DNA of 64,000 nt from Paenibacillus pasadenensis (GCF_023715725.1 NZ_JAMBOT010000017.1:1-64000), one strand, 5' to 3'. Positions 25,618-35,393 are shown, counted from the stretch's first letter. A program made the numbers and translations. Notes: generated by a model from the sequence alone, not told the origin.

Positions 25618-26088
25618 CTACCAGCGGTAGTGAGCAAACGCTTTGTTCGCTTCTGCCATTTTGTGCGTGTCTTCACGTTTTTTAACGGAAGCACCCGTGT
25701 TGTTGGAAGCGTCAAGAATTTCAGCAGCCAGACGCTCTTCCATCGTTTTCTCACCGCGGTTACGCGAGTAGTTAACGAGCCAACGGAGACCAAGCGCAGT
25801 ACGGCGCTCAGGTTTAACTTCGATTGGAACCTGGTAGTTGGAGCCGCCTACACGGCGAGCTTTTACTTCCAGTACAGGCATGATGTTCTTCAGGGCTGCT
25901 TCGAACACTTCCATAGGATCTTTACCGGAACGTTCTTGAATCAGTTTGAAGGCATCATACAGCAGCGTTTGAGCAACACCGCGTTTGCCGTCGATCATAA
26001 TGCGGTTGATCAGACGCGTAACGAGCTTGCTGTTATACACCGGATCTGGCAAAACGTCGCGTTTTGTTACAGGACCTTTGCGTGGCAT
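25618..26088 (-). CDS. rpsG: 30S ribosomal protein S7
   Basis: Head-assembly protein. The 156 aa begin MPRKGPVTKRDVLPDPVYNS. ARRVGGSNYQVPIEVKPERR is the conserved central block. The order rpsL-rpsG-fusA-tuf is the standard str operon. Confidence 0.98.
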   Translation of the reverse strand: MPRKGPVTKRDVLPDPVYNSKLVTRLINRIMIDGKRGVAQTLLYDAFKLIQERSGKDPMEVFEAALKNIMPVLEVKARRVGGSNYQVPIEVKPERRTALGLRWLVNYSRNRGEKTMEERLAAEILDASNNTGASVKKREDTHKMAEANKAFAHYRW

Positions 26089-26139
26089 TGGAGCAAGTCC
26101 CCCTTTCCCTCAGTTTATCGTATTTGATTAAAACCAATC

Positions 26140-26559
26140 TTATTTCTTCACTTTAGGACGTTTCGCACCGTATTTGGAGCGAGCTTGTTTACGGTTGTTT
26201 ACACCAGCCGTATCCAAAGCGCCGCGAACGATATGATAGCGAACACCTGGAAGGTCTTTTACACGTCCGCCGCGGATCAGCACGACGCTGTGCTCCTGGA
26301 GGTTGTGTCCGATACCCGGAATGTAAGCTGTTACCTCTACTTTGTTCGTCAGACGAACACGAGCATACTTACGAAGCGCGGAGTTCGGTTTTTTCGGAGT
26401 CATCGTACCTACACGGGTGCAAACACCACGTTTTTGAGGAGCGCTGATTTCCGTCGCCTCACGTTTCAGGGCGTTGAAACCCCGTTGCAGTGCTGGCGAT
26501 TTGGACTTGACCACTTTAGCTTGACGGCCTTTGCGGACCAGTTGGTTGATAGTTGGCAT
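26140..26559 (-). CDS. rpsL: 30S ribosomal protein S12
   Basis: Decoding-centre protein. The 139 aa from the ATG at 26559 start MPTINQLVRKGRQAKVVKSK. The TPKKPNSALRK and GGRVKDLPGVRYH loops carry the wild-type lysines whose changes give streptomycin resistance, so sensitivity is expected. An upstream in-frame ATG (26589) covers the ribosome binding site GGGGGTGG and is rejected. Confidence 0.98.
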   Translation of the reverse strand: MPTINQLVRKGRQAKVVKSKSPALQRGFNALKREATEISAPQKRGVCTRVGTMTPKKPNSALRKYARVRLTNKVEVTAYIPGIGHNLQEHSVVLIRGGRVKDLPGVRYHIVRGALDTAGVNNRKQARSKYGAKRPKVKK

Positions 26560-26662
26560 GTCGGTTGCCACCCCCTTCCCATAATTCATGAAACGCTGAA
26601 CTGCAATCTGCTCATTATTTTAAGCCCACAGGTCCAGGCGGTTCATCTTTGGACAAACAAAA

Positions 26663-26711
26663 GTTTTTGCCAGTCGCATGGAGAGCATTTCACAACCCTG
26701 CCGGCAAAAAC
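26663..26711 (-). promoter_or_regulatory. Stem-loop in the rpsL leader
   Basis: Perfect 9-base arms GTTTTTGCC and GGCAAAAAC enclose about 31 bases on the minus strand and are followed by TTTTG. It lies just after the ybxF stop and about 100 bases before rpsL. It could be an attenuator or a binding site for a ribosomal protein. Confidence 0.5.
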
Positions 26712-26718
26712 ATCGTTC

Positions 26719-26949
26719 CTACTTTTCATCACTCACGACCGCAGCCATCGCAGCGCCAACGTCAATCCCGCATTCTTTGCCGAGATCCGCCATGCTGTCG
26801 AACCATTTGATCGGTATGCTCTCCTTCTCACTGAGCGCGACAATGCCGCGAATCAGCTTGGAATCAGCATCCCGGGCCACATACACCTGAATCGCTTGAC
26901 GCGATTCAACGGATTTGGTCGTTTGCTTTGTGCCAATCTTGTAAGCCAT
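26719..26949 (-). CDS. ybxF: L7Ae-type k-turn RNA-binding protein (YbxF-like)
   Basis: Small L7Ae/L30e/S12e/Gadd45-fold protein of 76 aa. It begins MAYKIGTKQTTKSVESRQAI and has the family end LGKECGIDVGAAMAAVV. Bacillus YbxF binds kink-turn RNAs. The ATG at 26949 lies 11 bases after AAGGA; an upstream TTG/ATG is too close to that site. It is the first gene after a good promoter and precedes rpsL. Confidence 0.9.
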   Translation of the reverse strand: MAYKIGTKQTTKSVESRQAIQVYVARDADSKLIRGIVALSEKESIPIKWFDSMADLGKECGIDVGAAMAAVVSDEK

Positions 26950-27003
26950 GGGATTCACCATCCTTATAAAAGCATAAGAATCCACTCACAGGCACACTTC
27001 GAT

Positions 27004-27033
27004 ATAGTAGCACTAGTTGATTGGGCATGTCAA
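27004..27033 (-). promoter_or_regulatory. Promoter of the ybxF-rpsL-rpsG-fusA operon
   Basis: The minus strand reads TTGACA, 18 bases, TACTAT. It lies about 55 bases before the ybxF ATG and downstream of the rpoC hairpin, so the str operon can start independently of rpoBC. Confidence 0.7.
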
Positions 27034-27076
27034 GAAGACTTGTCCATTCTTTTTGTGCCATACAAAAGATCTTCGC

Positions 27077-27117
27077 AGCAACGGCAGCTGCCGGTTTGAC
27101 CGGTCAGCTGCCGCTGG
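27077..27117. other. Strong hairpin after rpoC
   Basis: Arms CGGCAGCTG and CAGCTGCCG, with inner CCGGT and ACCGG, leave a three-base CAA loop on the minus strand. No clear T-run follows. It may slow or end rpoBC transcription or protect the 3' end of the message. Confidence 0.6.
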
Positions 27118-27157
27118 GAAGACCTTGCCGAGATTGCTCCTGGCAAGATTCATAACA

Positions 27158-30100
27158 TTAAGACTCTACCGCAACGGATTCGCTTGTTTCGGATTCCGTT
27201 ACTTCGACTTCGTCTTCCTGGCCGACAAAACGGATGCTGCGGTAACGGTTCATGCCCGTACCAGCCGGAATCAGCTTGCCGATAATGACATTCTCCTTGA
27301 GTCCGAGCAGCTGGTCGACCTTGCCCTTGATGGCGGCGTCGGTAAGAACGCGGGTCGTCTCCTGGAAGGAAGCTGCGGAGAGGAAGGAGTCCGTCTCCAG
27401 GGATGCTTTGGTAATACCGAGCAGTACCGGCTTGGCGACTGCCGGCTCGCGGCCGGACAGAAGAACCTCGCGGTTGGCTGCCTCATATTCATGGACATCA
27501 ACGAAGGCGCCCGGCAGAAGCTTCGTATCTCCGGCATCAACGATGCGGATTTTGCGAAGCATTTGCTTGATCATAACTTCGACGTGTTTGTCGTTAATTT
27601 CTACGCCCTGGTTACGGTATACGCGCTGTACTTCCTGCAGGATATAGTTCTGAACCCCGCGGATGCCCTTAATGCGCAGCATATCCTTCGGATCGATAGA
27701 GCCGTCTGTCAGCTCATCGCCCGCTTCCAGCTGCTGACCTTCCACAACGCGGATCCGGGAACCGTAGCTGACCGGATACACTTTGGACTCGGCTTCGCCT
27801 TGAACCTCGATTTCGCGGCGATCCTTCGTCTCACGGATGCTCTTCACGACGCCGTCGAGCTCGGTGATGATCGCTTGGCCTTTCGGATTCCGGGCCTCGA
27901 AAAGCTCCTGGATACGCGGAAGACCTTGCGTGATGTCATCGCCGGCAACGCCGCCGGTATGGAACGTACGCATCGTGAGCTGGGTTCCCGGCTCGCCGAT
28001 CGATTGAGCGGCGATAATGCCGACAGCTTCGCCGATCTCGACATGTTTGCCGGTTGCCAGGTTGCGGCCGTAGCAGACTTTGCAGACGCCGTGACGCGCG
28101 CGGCAGCTCAGGACGGAGCGAATCTGCAGCTTTTCAATTCCAGCGTCAACGATCGCGTCAGCTCTTGTCGTATCGATAAGCTCGTTGCGGCCTACGATGA
28201 CTTCGCCGGTTTGCGGATGGCGAAGCGTCTCGAAGGAGTAACGGCCTTCAATACGGTCGAACAGGTCCTCGATAACTTCTTTACCGTCCTGGATTTTCGA
28301 AACGGTAATGCCTTTGTCCGTACCGCAGTCGTCTTCGCGAACGATAACGTCCTGCGCGACGTCGACGAGACGGCGGGTCAGGTAACCGGAGTCGGCGGTC
28401 CGAAGGGCCGTATCGGCGAGACCTTTACGGGCACCGTGCGTCGAGATGTAGTACTCGAGGACGGTAAGGCCTTCGCGGAAGTTGGACTTGATCGGGAGCT
28501 CGATAATCCGGCCGGACGGATTCGCCATCAGACCCCGCATACCGCCCAGCTGGGTGATCTGCGATTTGTTACCCCGTGCTTTGGAATCGACCATGAGCAT
28601 GATGGAGTTGTAACGATCCATCGATTTCATGAGGATTTCCGTAATCTGATCCTTCGTTTTACTCCAGATCTCAATGACGCGATCGTAGCGCTCCTCGTTC
28701 GTAATCAGACCGCGACGGTACTGATTCGTAACGATTTTGACCTTCTCGTCGGATTCTTTGAGAATCTCGACTTTTTCCGGCGGAACGATGACGTCGGAGA
28801 CGGCAACGGTAATACCCGCACGGGTGGAGTAGGTGAAACCAAGCTCTTTGATCTTGTCGAGAATGACGGAAGTGCGCGTTGTATGGTACAAACGGAAACA
28901 TTCGGCAATGAGCAGGCCAAGGTATTCCTTGCCCACAGCGCCCATTTGCGAAACATTGTCCATAAATGCCTTCAGATCCGCGCCTTTTTCGTACACGAAA
29001 TATTTATCCGGCGTGCCGTCCATCAGATTCGTCTTTGTAGGCTCATTGATGTACGGGAACGAGCTCGGGAAGATTTCGTTGAAAATAACTTTGCCGACCG
29101 TCGTCGAAATGAGCGAGCGGTTCTGCTCTTCCGTAAACGCGTCTTTCTTCAGCACCTTCGCCGGAATGAAAATCCGTGCGTGCAGCGAAACGATTCCGCG
29201 CTGATAAGCGGAAATAGCTTCGTTGACAGAGCCGAATACCGAACCGGAACCAAGAGCTTCCTTGTTATCCATCGTCAGATAGAAGGATCCAAGGACCATA
29301 TCCTGGGACGGAGTAACAACCGGCTTGCCGTCTTTCGGGTTCAAGATGTTGCCGGCAGCCAGCATAAGCAGGCGGGCTTCAGCTTGAGCTTCTGCGGACA
29401 GCGGAACGTGAACGGCCATCTGGTCACCGTCGAAGTCGGCGTTATAAGCGGTACAAACGAGCGGATGCAGCTTGATCGCTTTGCCTTCAACGAGAATCGG
29501 CTCGAAAGCCTGGATGCCGAGACGGTGAAGCGTAGGGGCGCGGTTCAGCAGAACCGGATGCTCCTTAATTACTTCTTCAAGCACGTCCCATACTTCTGCG
29601 CTTACGCGTTCAACTTTGCGCTTAGCGCTTTTGATGTTGTGCGCAAGGCCTTTATTAACAAGCTCTTTCATTACAAACGGTTTGAAAAGCTCAAGCGCCA
29701 TTTCCTTCGGAAGTCCGCATTGGTACATCTTCAGGTTCGGGCCGACGACGATAACGGAACGTCCGGAATAGTCGACGCGTTTGCCGAGCAAGTTTTGACG
29801 GAAGCGGCCCTGTTTACCTTTCAGCATATGGCTGAGGGATTTCAGAGGACGGTTGCCGGGACCGGTAACCGGACGGCCGCGGCGGCCGTTATCGATCAGG
29901 GCGTCAACGGCTTCCTGCAGCATCCGCTTCTCGTTCTGTACGATAATGTCAGGAGCGCCAAGATCAAGCAGACGTTTAAGACGGTTGTTCCGGTTAATGA
30001 CACGGCGGTACAGATCGTTAAGGTCAGACGTTGCAAAACGTCCGCCGTCGAGCTGTACCATCGGGCGAAGCTCCGGAGGAATAACCGGCAGCACATCAAG

Positions 30101-30781
30101 AATCATCCAGTCGGGCTTGTTGCCGGAATGACGGAATGCCTCAATAACTTCAAGGCGCTTGATGGCACGGTTGCGGCGTTGGCCTTGGGCCGTACGCAGC
30201 TCTTCCTTCAGCTGATCGAGCTCGCGCTCAACATCGATGTCCTGAAGCAGTTTTTTGACTGCTTCAGCACCCATGCCAGCTTGGAAGCCGTAGCCATACT
30301 TTTCGCGGTAGCTGCGGTATTCCTTCTCTGAGAGAAGCTGTTTTTTCTCAAGCGGCGTATCACCAGGATCAGTGACAACGTAGCTCGCGAAATAAATGAT
30401 TTCTTCAAGGGAGCGCGGCGACATATCAAGCGCCAGTCCCATCCGGCTCGGAATGCCTTTGAAGTACCAAATGTGGGATACCGGAGCGGCAAGCTCGATA
30501 TGGCCCATCCGCTCGCGGCGCACTTTGGCGCGGGTAACTTCAACGCCGCAACGGTCACATACAACGCCTTTATAACGAACGCGTTTGTATTTGCCGCAAT
30601 GACATTCCCAGTCCTTGGTCGGGCCAAAAATCTTCTCGCAGAAGAGCCCTTCCTTCTCCGGTTTTAACGTCCTATAGTTAATGGTCTCTGGCTTCTTGAC
30701 TTCTCCGCGGGACCAAGAGCGAATCTTTTCCGGCGATGCAAGGCCAATCTTCATGTACTCGAAGTTGTTCACGTCCAACAA
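27158..30781 (-). CDS. rpoC: RNA polymerase subunit beta'
   Basis: Catalytic subunit of RNA polymerase. The 1207 aa contain the N-terminal zinc site (ECHCGKYKRVRYKGVVCDRC), the active-site NADFDGDQMAVH near residue 450, and the bridge/trigger region with TGGVAGDDITQGLPRIQELF. The second zinc cluster is CRARHGVCKVCYG. Length is normal for Bacillales. It begins 29 bases after rpoB. Long frames on the opposite strand are shadows. Confidence 0.99.
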   Translation of the reverse strand: MLDVNNFEYMKIGLASPEKIRSWSRGEVKKPETINYRTLKPEKEGLFCEKIFGPTKDWECHCGKYKRVRYKGVVCDRCGVEVTRAKVRRERMGHIELAAPVSHIWYFKGIPSRMGLALDMSPRSLEEIIYFASYVVTDPGDTPLEKKQLLSEKEYRSYREKYGYGFQAGMGAEAVKKLLQDIDVERELDQLKEELRTAQGQRRNRAIKRLEVIEAFRHSGNKPDWMILDVLPVIPPELRPMVQLDGGRFATSDLNDLYRRVINRNNRLKRLLDLGAPDIIVQNEKRMLQEAVDALIDNGRRGRPVTGPGNRPLKSLSHMLKGKQGRFRQNLLGKRVDYSGRSVIVVGPNLKMYQCGLPKEMALELFKPFVMKELVNKGLAHNIKSAKRKVERVSAEVWDVLEEVIKEHPVLLNRAPTLHRLGIQAFEPILVEGKAIKLHPLVCTAYNADFDGDQMAVHVPLSAEAQAEARLLMLAAGNILNPKDGKPVVTPSQDMVLGSFYLTMDNKEALGSGSVFGSVNEAISAYQRGIVSLHARIFIPAKVLKKDAFTEEQNRSLISTTVGKVIFNEIFPSSFPYINEPTKTNLMDGTPDKYFVYEKGADLKAFMDNVSQMGAVGKEYLGLLIAECFRLYHTTRTSVILDKIKELGFTYSTRAGITVAVSDVIVPPEKVEILKESDEKVKIVTNQYRRGLITNEERYDRVIEIWSKTKDQITEILMKSMDRYNSIMLMVDSKARGNKSQITQLGGMRGLMANPSGRIIELPIKSNFREGLTVLEYYISTHGARKGLADTALRTADSGYLTRRLVDVAQDVIVREDDCGTDKGITVSKIQDGKEVIEDLFDRIEGRYSFETLRHPQTGEVIVGRNELIDTTRADAIVDAGIEKLQIRSVLSCRARHGVCKVCYGRNLATGKHVEIGEAVGIIAAQSIGEPGTQLTMRTFHTGGVAGDDITQGLPRIQELFEARNPKGQAIITELDGVVKSIRETKDRREIEVQGEAESKVYPVSYGSRIRVVEGQQLEAGDELTDGSIDPKDMLRIKGIRGVQNYILQEVQRVYRNQGVEINDKHVEVMIKQMLRKIRIVDAGDTKLLPGAFVDVHEYEAANREVLLSGREPAVAKPVLLGITKASLETDSFLSAASFQETTRVLTDAAIKGKVDQLLGLKENVIIGKLIPAGTGMNRYRSIRFVGQEDEVEVTESETSESVAVES

Positions 30782-30810
30782 GGAGCAACCCTCCTTAGTT
30801 CAAGTATGGC

Positions 30811-33800
30811 TTATTCAACGCCTGCTTCGGCGCCTTCCAGGTTGAGGTTCAGCTTGTCGCCTGTGCCTTCGTCCTCGTCGTCGATTTCTTTCATTTCGAT
30901 CTCGTCTTCGTTCTCGTTCAGGATTTTGACGTCCATGCCGAGAGACTGCAGCTCCTTGATCAAAACCTTGAACGATTCCGGAACACCAGGCTCCGGCACG
31001 TTCTCGCCCTTCACGATCGATTCGTACGTTTTCACCCGACCAACAACGTCATCGGACTTAACCGTAAGAATTTCTTGCAGGGTATACGCCGCGCCGTAGG
31101 CTTCAAGCGCCCATACCTCCATCTCCCCGAAACGCTGGCCGCCGAACTGCGCTTTACCGCCGAGAGGCTGCTGCGTGACAAGAGAGTAAGGACCCGTGGA
31201 ACGGGCATGGATTTTGTCGTCGACCATGTGCGCCAGCTTAATCATGTACATGACGCCGACCGTTACTTCGCGCTCAAAGCGCTCGCCGGTACGTCCGTCG
31301 TACAGAACCGTTTTGCCGTTACGCTGCATGCCGGCTTCTTCCATTGTGTCAAATACGTCATACTCGCGCGCTCCGTCGAATACCGGCGTAGCGGCATGAA
31401 TGCCGAGGCGTTTACACGCCAAGCCAAGGTGGACTTCAAGCACCTGTCCGATGTTCATCCGGGATGGTACGCCCAGCGGGTTAAGAACGACCTCAACTGG
31501 CGTGCCGTCCGGCATGAAAGGCATATCTTCTTCTGGCAAAATGCGCGCGATGACACCTTTATTACCGTGGCGTCCGGCCATTTTGTCGCCTTCAGAGATT
31601 TTACGCTTCTGAGCGATGTACACGCGCACCAGCTGATTCACGCCTGGAGGCAGCTCATCGCCGTTCTCGCGGGTGAATACTTTAACGTCTACGACGATGC
31701 CGTCGGTTCCGTGAGGAACGCGCAGGCTCGTGTCACGAACTTCACGAGCTTTCTCACCGAAGATCGCATGCAGCAGGCGCTCTTCCGCCGTCAGCTCCGT
31801 TACGCCTTTAGGCGTTACTTTGCCGACGAGAATATCACCAGCGCTAATTTCAGCGCCGACGCGAATGATGCCGCGCTCGTCGAGGTTTTTGAGAGCCTCT
31901 TCCCCGACGTTCGGGATGTCGCGCGTAATTTCTTCTGGTCCAAGCTTCGTGTCACGGGCTTCGGACTCATATTCTTCAATGTGGATGGACGTATAAACGT
32001 CTTCCTTCACGAGCTTTTCGCTCAGCAGGATCGCATCCTCATAGTTGTAGCCTTCCCAGGTCATGAACGCGACGACAACGTTGCGTCCAAGCGCCAATTC
32101 GCCTTGCTCCGTGGACGGGCCGTCCGCCAGAATATCGCCTTTTTTGACGATATCGCCTTTACGGGCGATAGGACGCTGATTGATGCACGTGCCTTGGTTA
32201 GAACGGGTAAACTTGTGCAGCTTGTGCTTCACAAGATCGCCAGTTACCTGTTTGCCATCAACCGTTTCCACACGGCGCAGCCAAATTTCATTGGCCGAAG
32301 CGCGTTCGATAACGCCGTCATGCTTCGCTACGATGCAGACGCCGGAATCTTTGGCGGATTTGTGCTCCATGCCGGTGCCCACAAGCGGAGCTTTCGGAAT
32401 AAGGAGCGGAACGGCTTGCCGCTGCATGTTGGAACCCATAAGCGCACGGTTGGAGTCATCGTTCTCAAGGAACGGAATGAGCGCCGTCGCAACGGATACA
32501 ACCTGTTTTGGCGAAACGTCCATATAATCGACGCGTTCCGTTGGCATCGTCAGGATGTTATCCGCCTGTTTGTTGTAACGGACGACAACCTGATCGTCAA
32601 CGAAGTGATTGTCTTCGGTCAGCAGCGCGTTTGCCTGAGCGATAACGTAGTTATCTTCCTCGTCAGCCGTCAAATACGCAATTTGCGTTGTGACAACAGC
32701 CGTCTTCGGATCTACCCAACGATATGGAGCTTCGATGAAGCCATACTCGTTGATGCGGGCAAAACTCGACAAGGAGTTGATCAAACCGATATTCGGTCCC
32801 TCCGGCGTCTCGATTGGACACATCCGGCCATAGTGGGAATGATGGACGTCGCGGACTTCCATGCCGGCGCGCTCACGCGTCAGACCGCCCGGTCCGAGCG
32901 CGGACAGACGGCGTTTATGCGTCAGCTCAGCAAGCGGGTTCGTCTGGTCCATGAACTGCGACAGCTGGGAAGATCCGAAGAACTCTTTAATCGATGCGAT
33001 AACGGGACGAATATTGATCAGCGCTTGAGGCGTGATTGCGTTTGCGTCCTGAATCGACATCCGCTCGCGCACGACGCGCTCCATACGGGAGAGGCCAATG
33101 CGGAACTGGTTCTGAAGCAGCTCGCCCACGGAACGAAGACGACGGTTGCCGAGATGGTCGATGTCGTCCGTGCTTCCTACGCCATGCAGCAGGTTGATGA
33201 AATAGTTAATCGACGAGATAATGTCCGCAGGCGTGATGTGCTTGACGGATTTATCGATAACGTCGTTAGAAATCACTTTGATGATTTTTCCATCTTCGTT
33301 CGGCGCGAATACGCTGATCGTTTGGAGAGGGATACTATTTGCATCCATGACTCCACCGGCCACTTGATGAATTTTGCTGTTCAGCTTGTCTTCAAGCTGC
33401 GGAAGCAGCTCATCCAGCAAGCGGCGGTCGATCATTTGGCCGGCTTCAGCCAGAATCTCGCCCGTGGTCGTGTCCACAAGCGTCTCTGCAAGGCGCTGAT
33501 TGAAAAGACGGTTTTTAATATGAAGCTTTTTATTAATTTTGTACCGGCCGACGTTGGCCAGATCATAACGTTTAGGGTCAAAGAAACGCGCAACGAGCAA
33601 ACTTTTCGCATTGTCCAAAGTTGGCGGCTCGCCCGGACGAAGACGCTCATAGATCTCGATCAGAGCTTTATCCGTCGAGTCCGTGTTGTCTTTGTCCAGC
33701 GTATTTTTGATATACTCGTCCTGTCCGAGCAAGTCCAAAATTTCCGCATCGGTACCGAATCCAAGGGCACGAAGAAGCACCGTTACCGGGATTTTCCGGG

Positions 33801-34356
33801 TACGGTCGATACGGACATAAATAATGTCCTTTGCGTCGGTTTCCAGCTCCAGCCAGGCTCCGCGGTTCGGAATAACCGTCGCCGTGTAGGTACGCTTGCC
33901 GTTTTTGTCGACCTTCGTGCTGAAATACACGCTGGGTGAGCGTACCAATTGGCTGACGATAACACGTTCCGCACCATTAATAATAAAAGTGCCCGTATCC
34001 GTCATCAGCGGGAAATCGCCCATGAACACTTCCTGTTCCTTAACCTCGCCTGTTTCCTTGTTAAGAAGCCTTACCTTAACGCGGAGCGGCGCGGCATACG
34101 TAACGTCGCGTTCTTTAGACTCATCGACCGAATACTTCGGCTCTCCGAGACTGTAATCGATGAATTCCAACGAAAGATTTCCCGTGAAGTCCTGAATCGG
34201 CGAAATGTCCTGGAACAATTCCAGAAGATCGCTGTCCAAAAACTTCTCGTACGACTTTTGTTGGATTTCAATCAAGTTCGGAACCTCGAGCACTTCGTTG
34301 ATCCGGTTATAGCTCCTACGCGTGCGTCGACCATACTGAACAAGTTGTCCTGCCAA
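30811..34356 (-). CDS. rpoB: RNA polymerase subunit beta
   Basis: Forms the catalytic core with beta'. It begins LAGQLVQYGRRTRRSYNRIN from a TTG at 34356, matching the TTG start of Bacillus rpoB; an ATG 18 bases upstream overlies the GAGGGGTGAGG site. That gives 1181 aa. The rifampicin region FFGSSQLSQFMDQTNPLAEL and THKRRLSALGPGGL carries the wild-type residues, so rifampicin sensitivity is expected. The acidic C-terminal tail is short. Confidence 0.98.
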   Translation of the reverse strand: MAGQLVQYGRRTRRSYNRINEVLEVPNLIEIQQKSYEKFLDSDLLELFQDISPIQDFTGNLSLEFIDYSLGEPKYSVDESKERDVTYAAPLRVKVRLLNKETGEVKEQEVFMGDFPLMTDTGTFIINGAERVIVSQLVRSPSVYFSTKVDKNGKRTYTATVIPNRGAWLELETDAKDIIYVRIDRTRKIPVTVLLRALGFGTDAEILDLLGQDEYIKNTLDKDNTDSTDKALIEIYERLRPGEPPTLDNAKSLLVARFFDPKRYDLANVGRYKINKKLHIKNRLFNQRLAETLVDTTTGEILAEAGQMIDRRLLDELLPQLEDKLNSKIHQVAGGVMDANSIPLQTISVFAPNEDGKIIKVISNDVIDKSVKHITPADIISSINYFINLLHGVGSTDDIDHLGNRRLRSVGELLQNQFRIGLSRMERVVRERMSIQDANAITPQALINIRPVIASIKEFFGSSQLSQFMDQTNPLAELTHKRRLSALGPGGLTRERAGMEVRDVHHSHYGRMCPIETPEGPNIGLINSLSSFARINEYGFIEAPYRWVDPKTAVVTTQIAYLTADEEDNYVIAQANALLTEDNHFVDDQVVVRYNKQADNILTMPTERVDYMDVSPKQVVSVATALIPFLENDDSNRALMGSNMQRQAVPLLIPKAPLVGTGMEHKSAKDSGVCIVAKHDGVIERASANEIWLRRVETVDGKQVTGDLVKHKLHKFTRSNQGTCINQRPIARKGDIVKKGDILADGPSTEQGELALGRNVVVAFMTWEGYNYEDAILLSEKLVKEDVYTSIHIEEYESEARDTKLGPEEITRDIPNVGEEALKNLDERGIIRVGAEISAGDILVGKVTPKGVTELTAEERLLHAIFGEKAREVRDTSLRVPHGTDGIVVDVKVFTRENGDELPPGVNQLVRVYIAQKRKISEGDKMAGRHGNKGVIARILPEEDMPFMPDGTPVEVVLNPLGVPSRMNIGQVLEVHLGLACKRLGIHAATPVFDGAREYDVFDTMEEAGMQRNGKTVLYDGRTGERFEREVTVGVMYMIKLAHMVDDKIHARSTGPYSLVTQQPLGGKAQFGGQRFGEMEVWALEAYGAAYTLQEILTVKSDDVVGRVKTYESIVKGENVPEPGVPESFKVLIKELQSLGMDVKILNENEDEIEMKEIDDEDEGTGDKLNLNLEGAEAGVE

Positions 34357-34483
34357 CTTAACCTCACCCCTCATGTCTGCTTCTCAGCTTGATAAGCGTC
34401 CTCATGACCTAGACCGCACAGTCCGAATAGCCTGCCGCACCCATGCTTAGAAGCTAAGTGCGCTGTGGTAAATAAAGAAAAGC

Positions 34484-34501
34484 CCTTATCGAATAGGGTT
34501 C
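34484..34501 (-). terminator. Possible attenuator in the rpoB leader
   Basis: On the minus strand CCCTAT, loop TCG and ATAAGGG form a short stem with one bulged A, followed by CTTTTCTTT. It lies about 130 bases before the rpoB start, so it could cause partial termination. The stem is weak and the call tentative. Confidence 0.35.
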
Positions 34502-34712
34502 GAAAAAAGAGCATGCTTTCGGCCTGAAACCTCGGTCTCCCCACAGGTGAGCCACCGTGAAAGAGAGACGGTCTCCTATCATGTAATTTTGCCCAAAATC
34601 TAAACATTATACGTCAAAAACCAGATTTGTATGCATCTAGCAACAAATAAATAATTCTTGACATTTTAGCGGACTAAAGAGAATCCACCTATTTTAATGC
34701 TGACATTTTATA

Positions 34713-34741
34713 ATACTACCACAAATGAAAAATCGAGTCAA
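34713..34741 (-). promoter_or_regulatory. Promoter upstream of rpoBC
   Basis: The minus strand reads TTGACT, 17 bases, TAGTAT, with TGG just before the -10 (TGn extension). A second TATAAT lies near 34608 without a good -35. The promoter gives rpoBC its own transcript separate from rplJL. Confidence 0.7.
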
Positions 34742-34793
34742 ACAAAAATAAGAAATAAGTCTCTTTCCAAATCAAAAGGCCGATTCGCTCTAA

Positions 34794-35393
34794 CTATGCT
34801 TTAATAGCACGGAAAATCCGATAGCCCTTATCCTTACCTACCTCAACTACTTTGCCATACATCTGTTGAAGCTTCGCCTCCGCTGAAGGAGCCCCTTGCT
34901 TCTTCTGTATGACGACCCACATGCTGCCGCCGGGACGCAGATAAGCAGCACCCTCTTCAAAAATGCGGTGTACAACCGCCTTGCCCGCCCGAATCGGAGG
35001 GTTAGTCAAAATTACATCAAAAAGCTCTGTGCCGGCATTCTCATAGAGATCGCTTTGTCGAATTTGAACATTTCCGATAGAGTTGCGGCGCGCATTCTCC
35101 TTCGCCAGCTCAATGGCCCGCTCGTTGACATCAAGCATAACCGCTTCACCGCGAGGCGCAAGCCGAGCCGCTGTTAAGCCAATCGGCCCATAACCGCAGC
35201 CAACGTCCAAAACCCGGTCCGCTTCGCTAATCTCCATCTGCTCAATCAAAAAGCGGCTTCCGTAATCAATGCCCCCTTTTGAAAATACCCCGTTGTCCGT
35301 CCAAAAGCGGAAGTCGAAGCCGCGCAGCTTCGTTGTATGCTCTTGCCGGTTCTCCTGTACCCCTGGAGTTTTGGAATAATAGTGATCCGACAT
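34794..35393 (-). CDS. rsmC: 16S rRNA (guanine) methyltransferase, RsmC-like (YbxB)
   Basis: Class I SAM-dependent methyltransferase of 199 aa. Motif I is VLDVGCGYGPIGL near residue 62, and the catalytic-type NPPIRAGK is near 130. It is the short single-domain form found between rplL and rpoB in Bacillota (YbxB). By homology it methylates a guanine in 16S rRNA, though the exact base is not provable here. GGAGGT precedes the ATG. It lies just past the rplL terminator, so expression may depend on read-through. Confidence 0.88.
   Translation of the reverse strand: MSDHYYSKTPGVQENRQEHTTKLRGFDFRFWTDNGVFSKGGIDYGSRFLIEQMEISEADRVLDVGCGYGPIGLTAARLAPRGEAVMLDVNERAIELAKENARRNSIGNVQIRQSDLYENAGTELFDVILTNPPIRAGKAVVHRIFEEGAAYLRPGGSMWVVIQKKQGAPSAEAKLQQMYGKVVEVGKDKGYRIFRAIKA

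Larger units (their letters stand above)
34357..34793. other. rpoB promoter and long structured leader
   Basis: These 437 bases between rsmC and rpoB contain no gene. They hold a promoter (34713-34741), several hairpins of the transcript, and a stem with a following T-rich run (34484-34501). TAAAATGTCA occurs twice about 42 bases apart on the minus strand downstream of the promoter. The leader is about 350 bases. Confidence 0.65.

Noticed and set aside
27017..33939. Very long plus-strand open frames opposite rpoC and rpoB (up to about 1100 codons)
   Set aside because: They mirror the codon structure of two highly conserved genes, lack ribosome binding sites and resemble no family. They are antisense shadows in a GC-balanced coding region.
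34420..34470. Fragment resembling 5S rRNA (CCCATGCTTAGAAGCTAAG) in the rpoB leader
   Set aside because: Only about 15 bases look similar. There is no full-length 5S sequence or flanking rRNA, and the stretch is better explained as a local hairpin.
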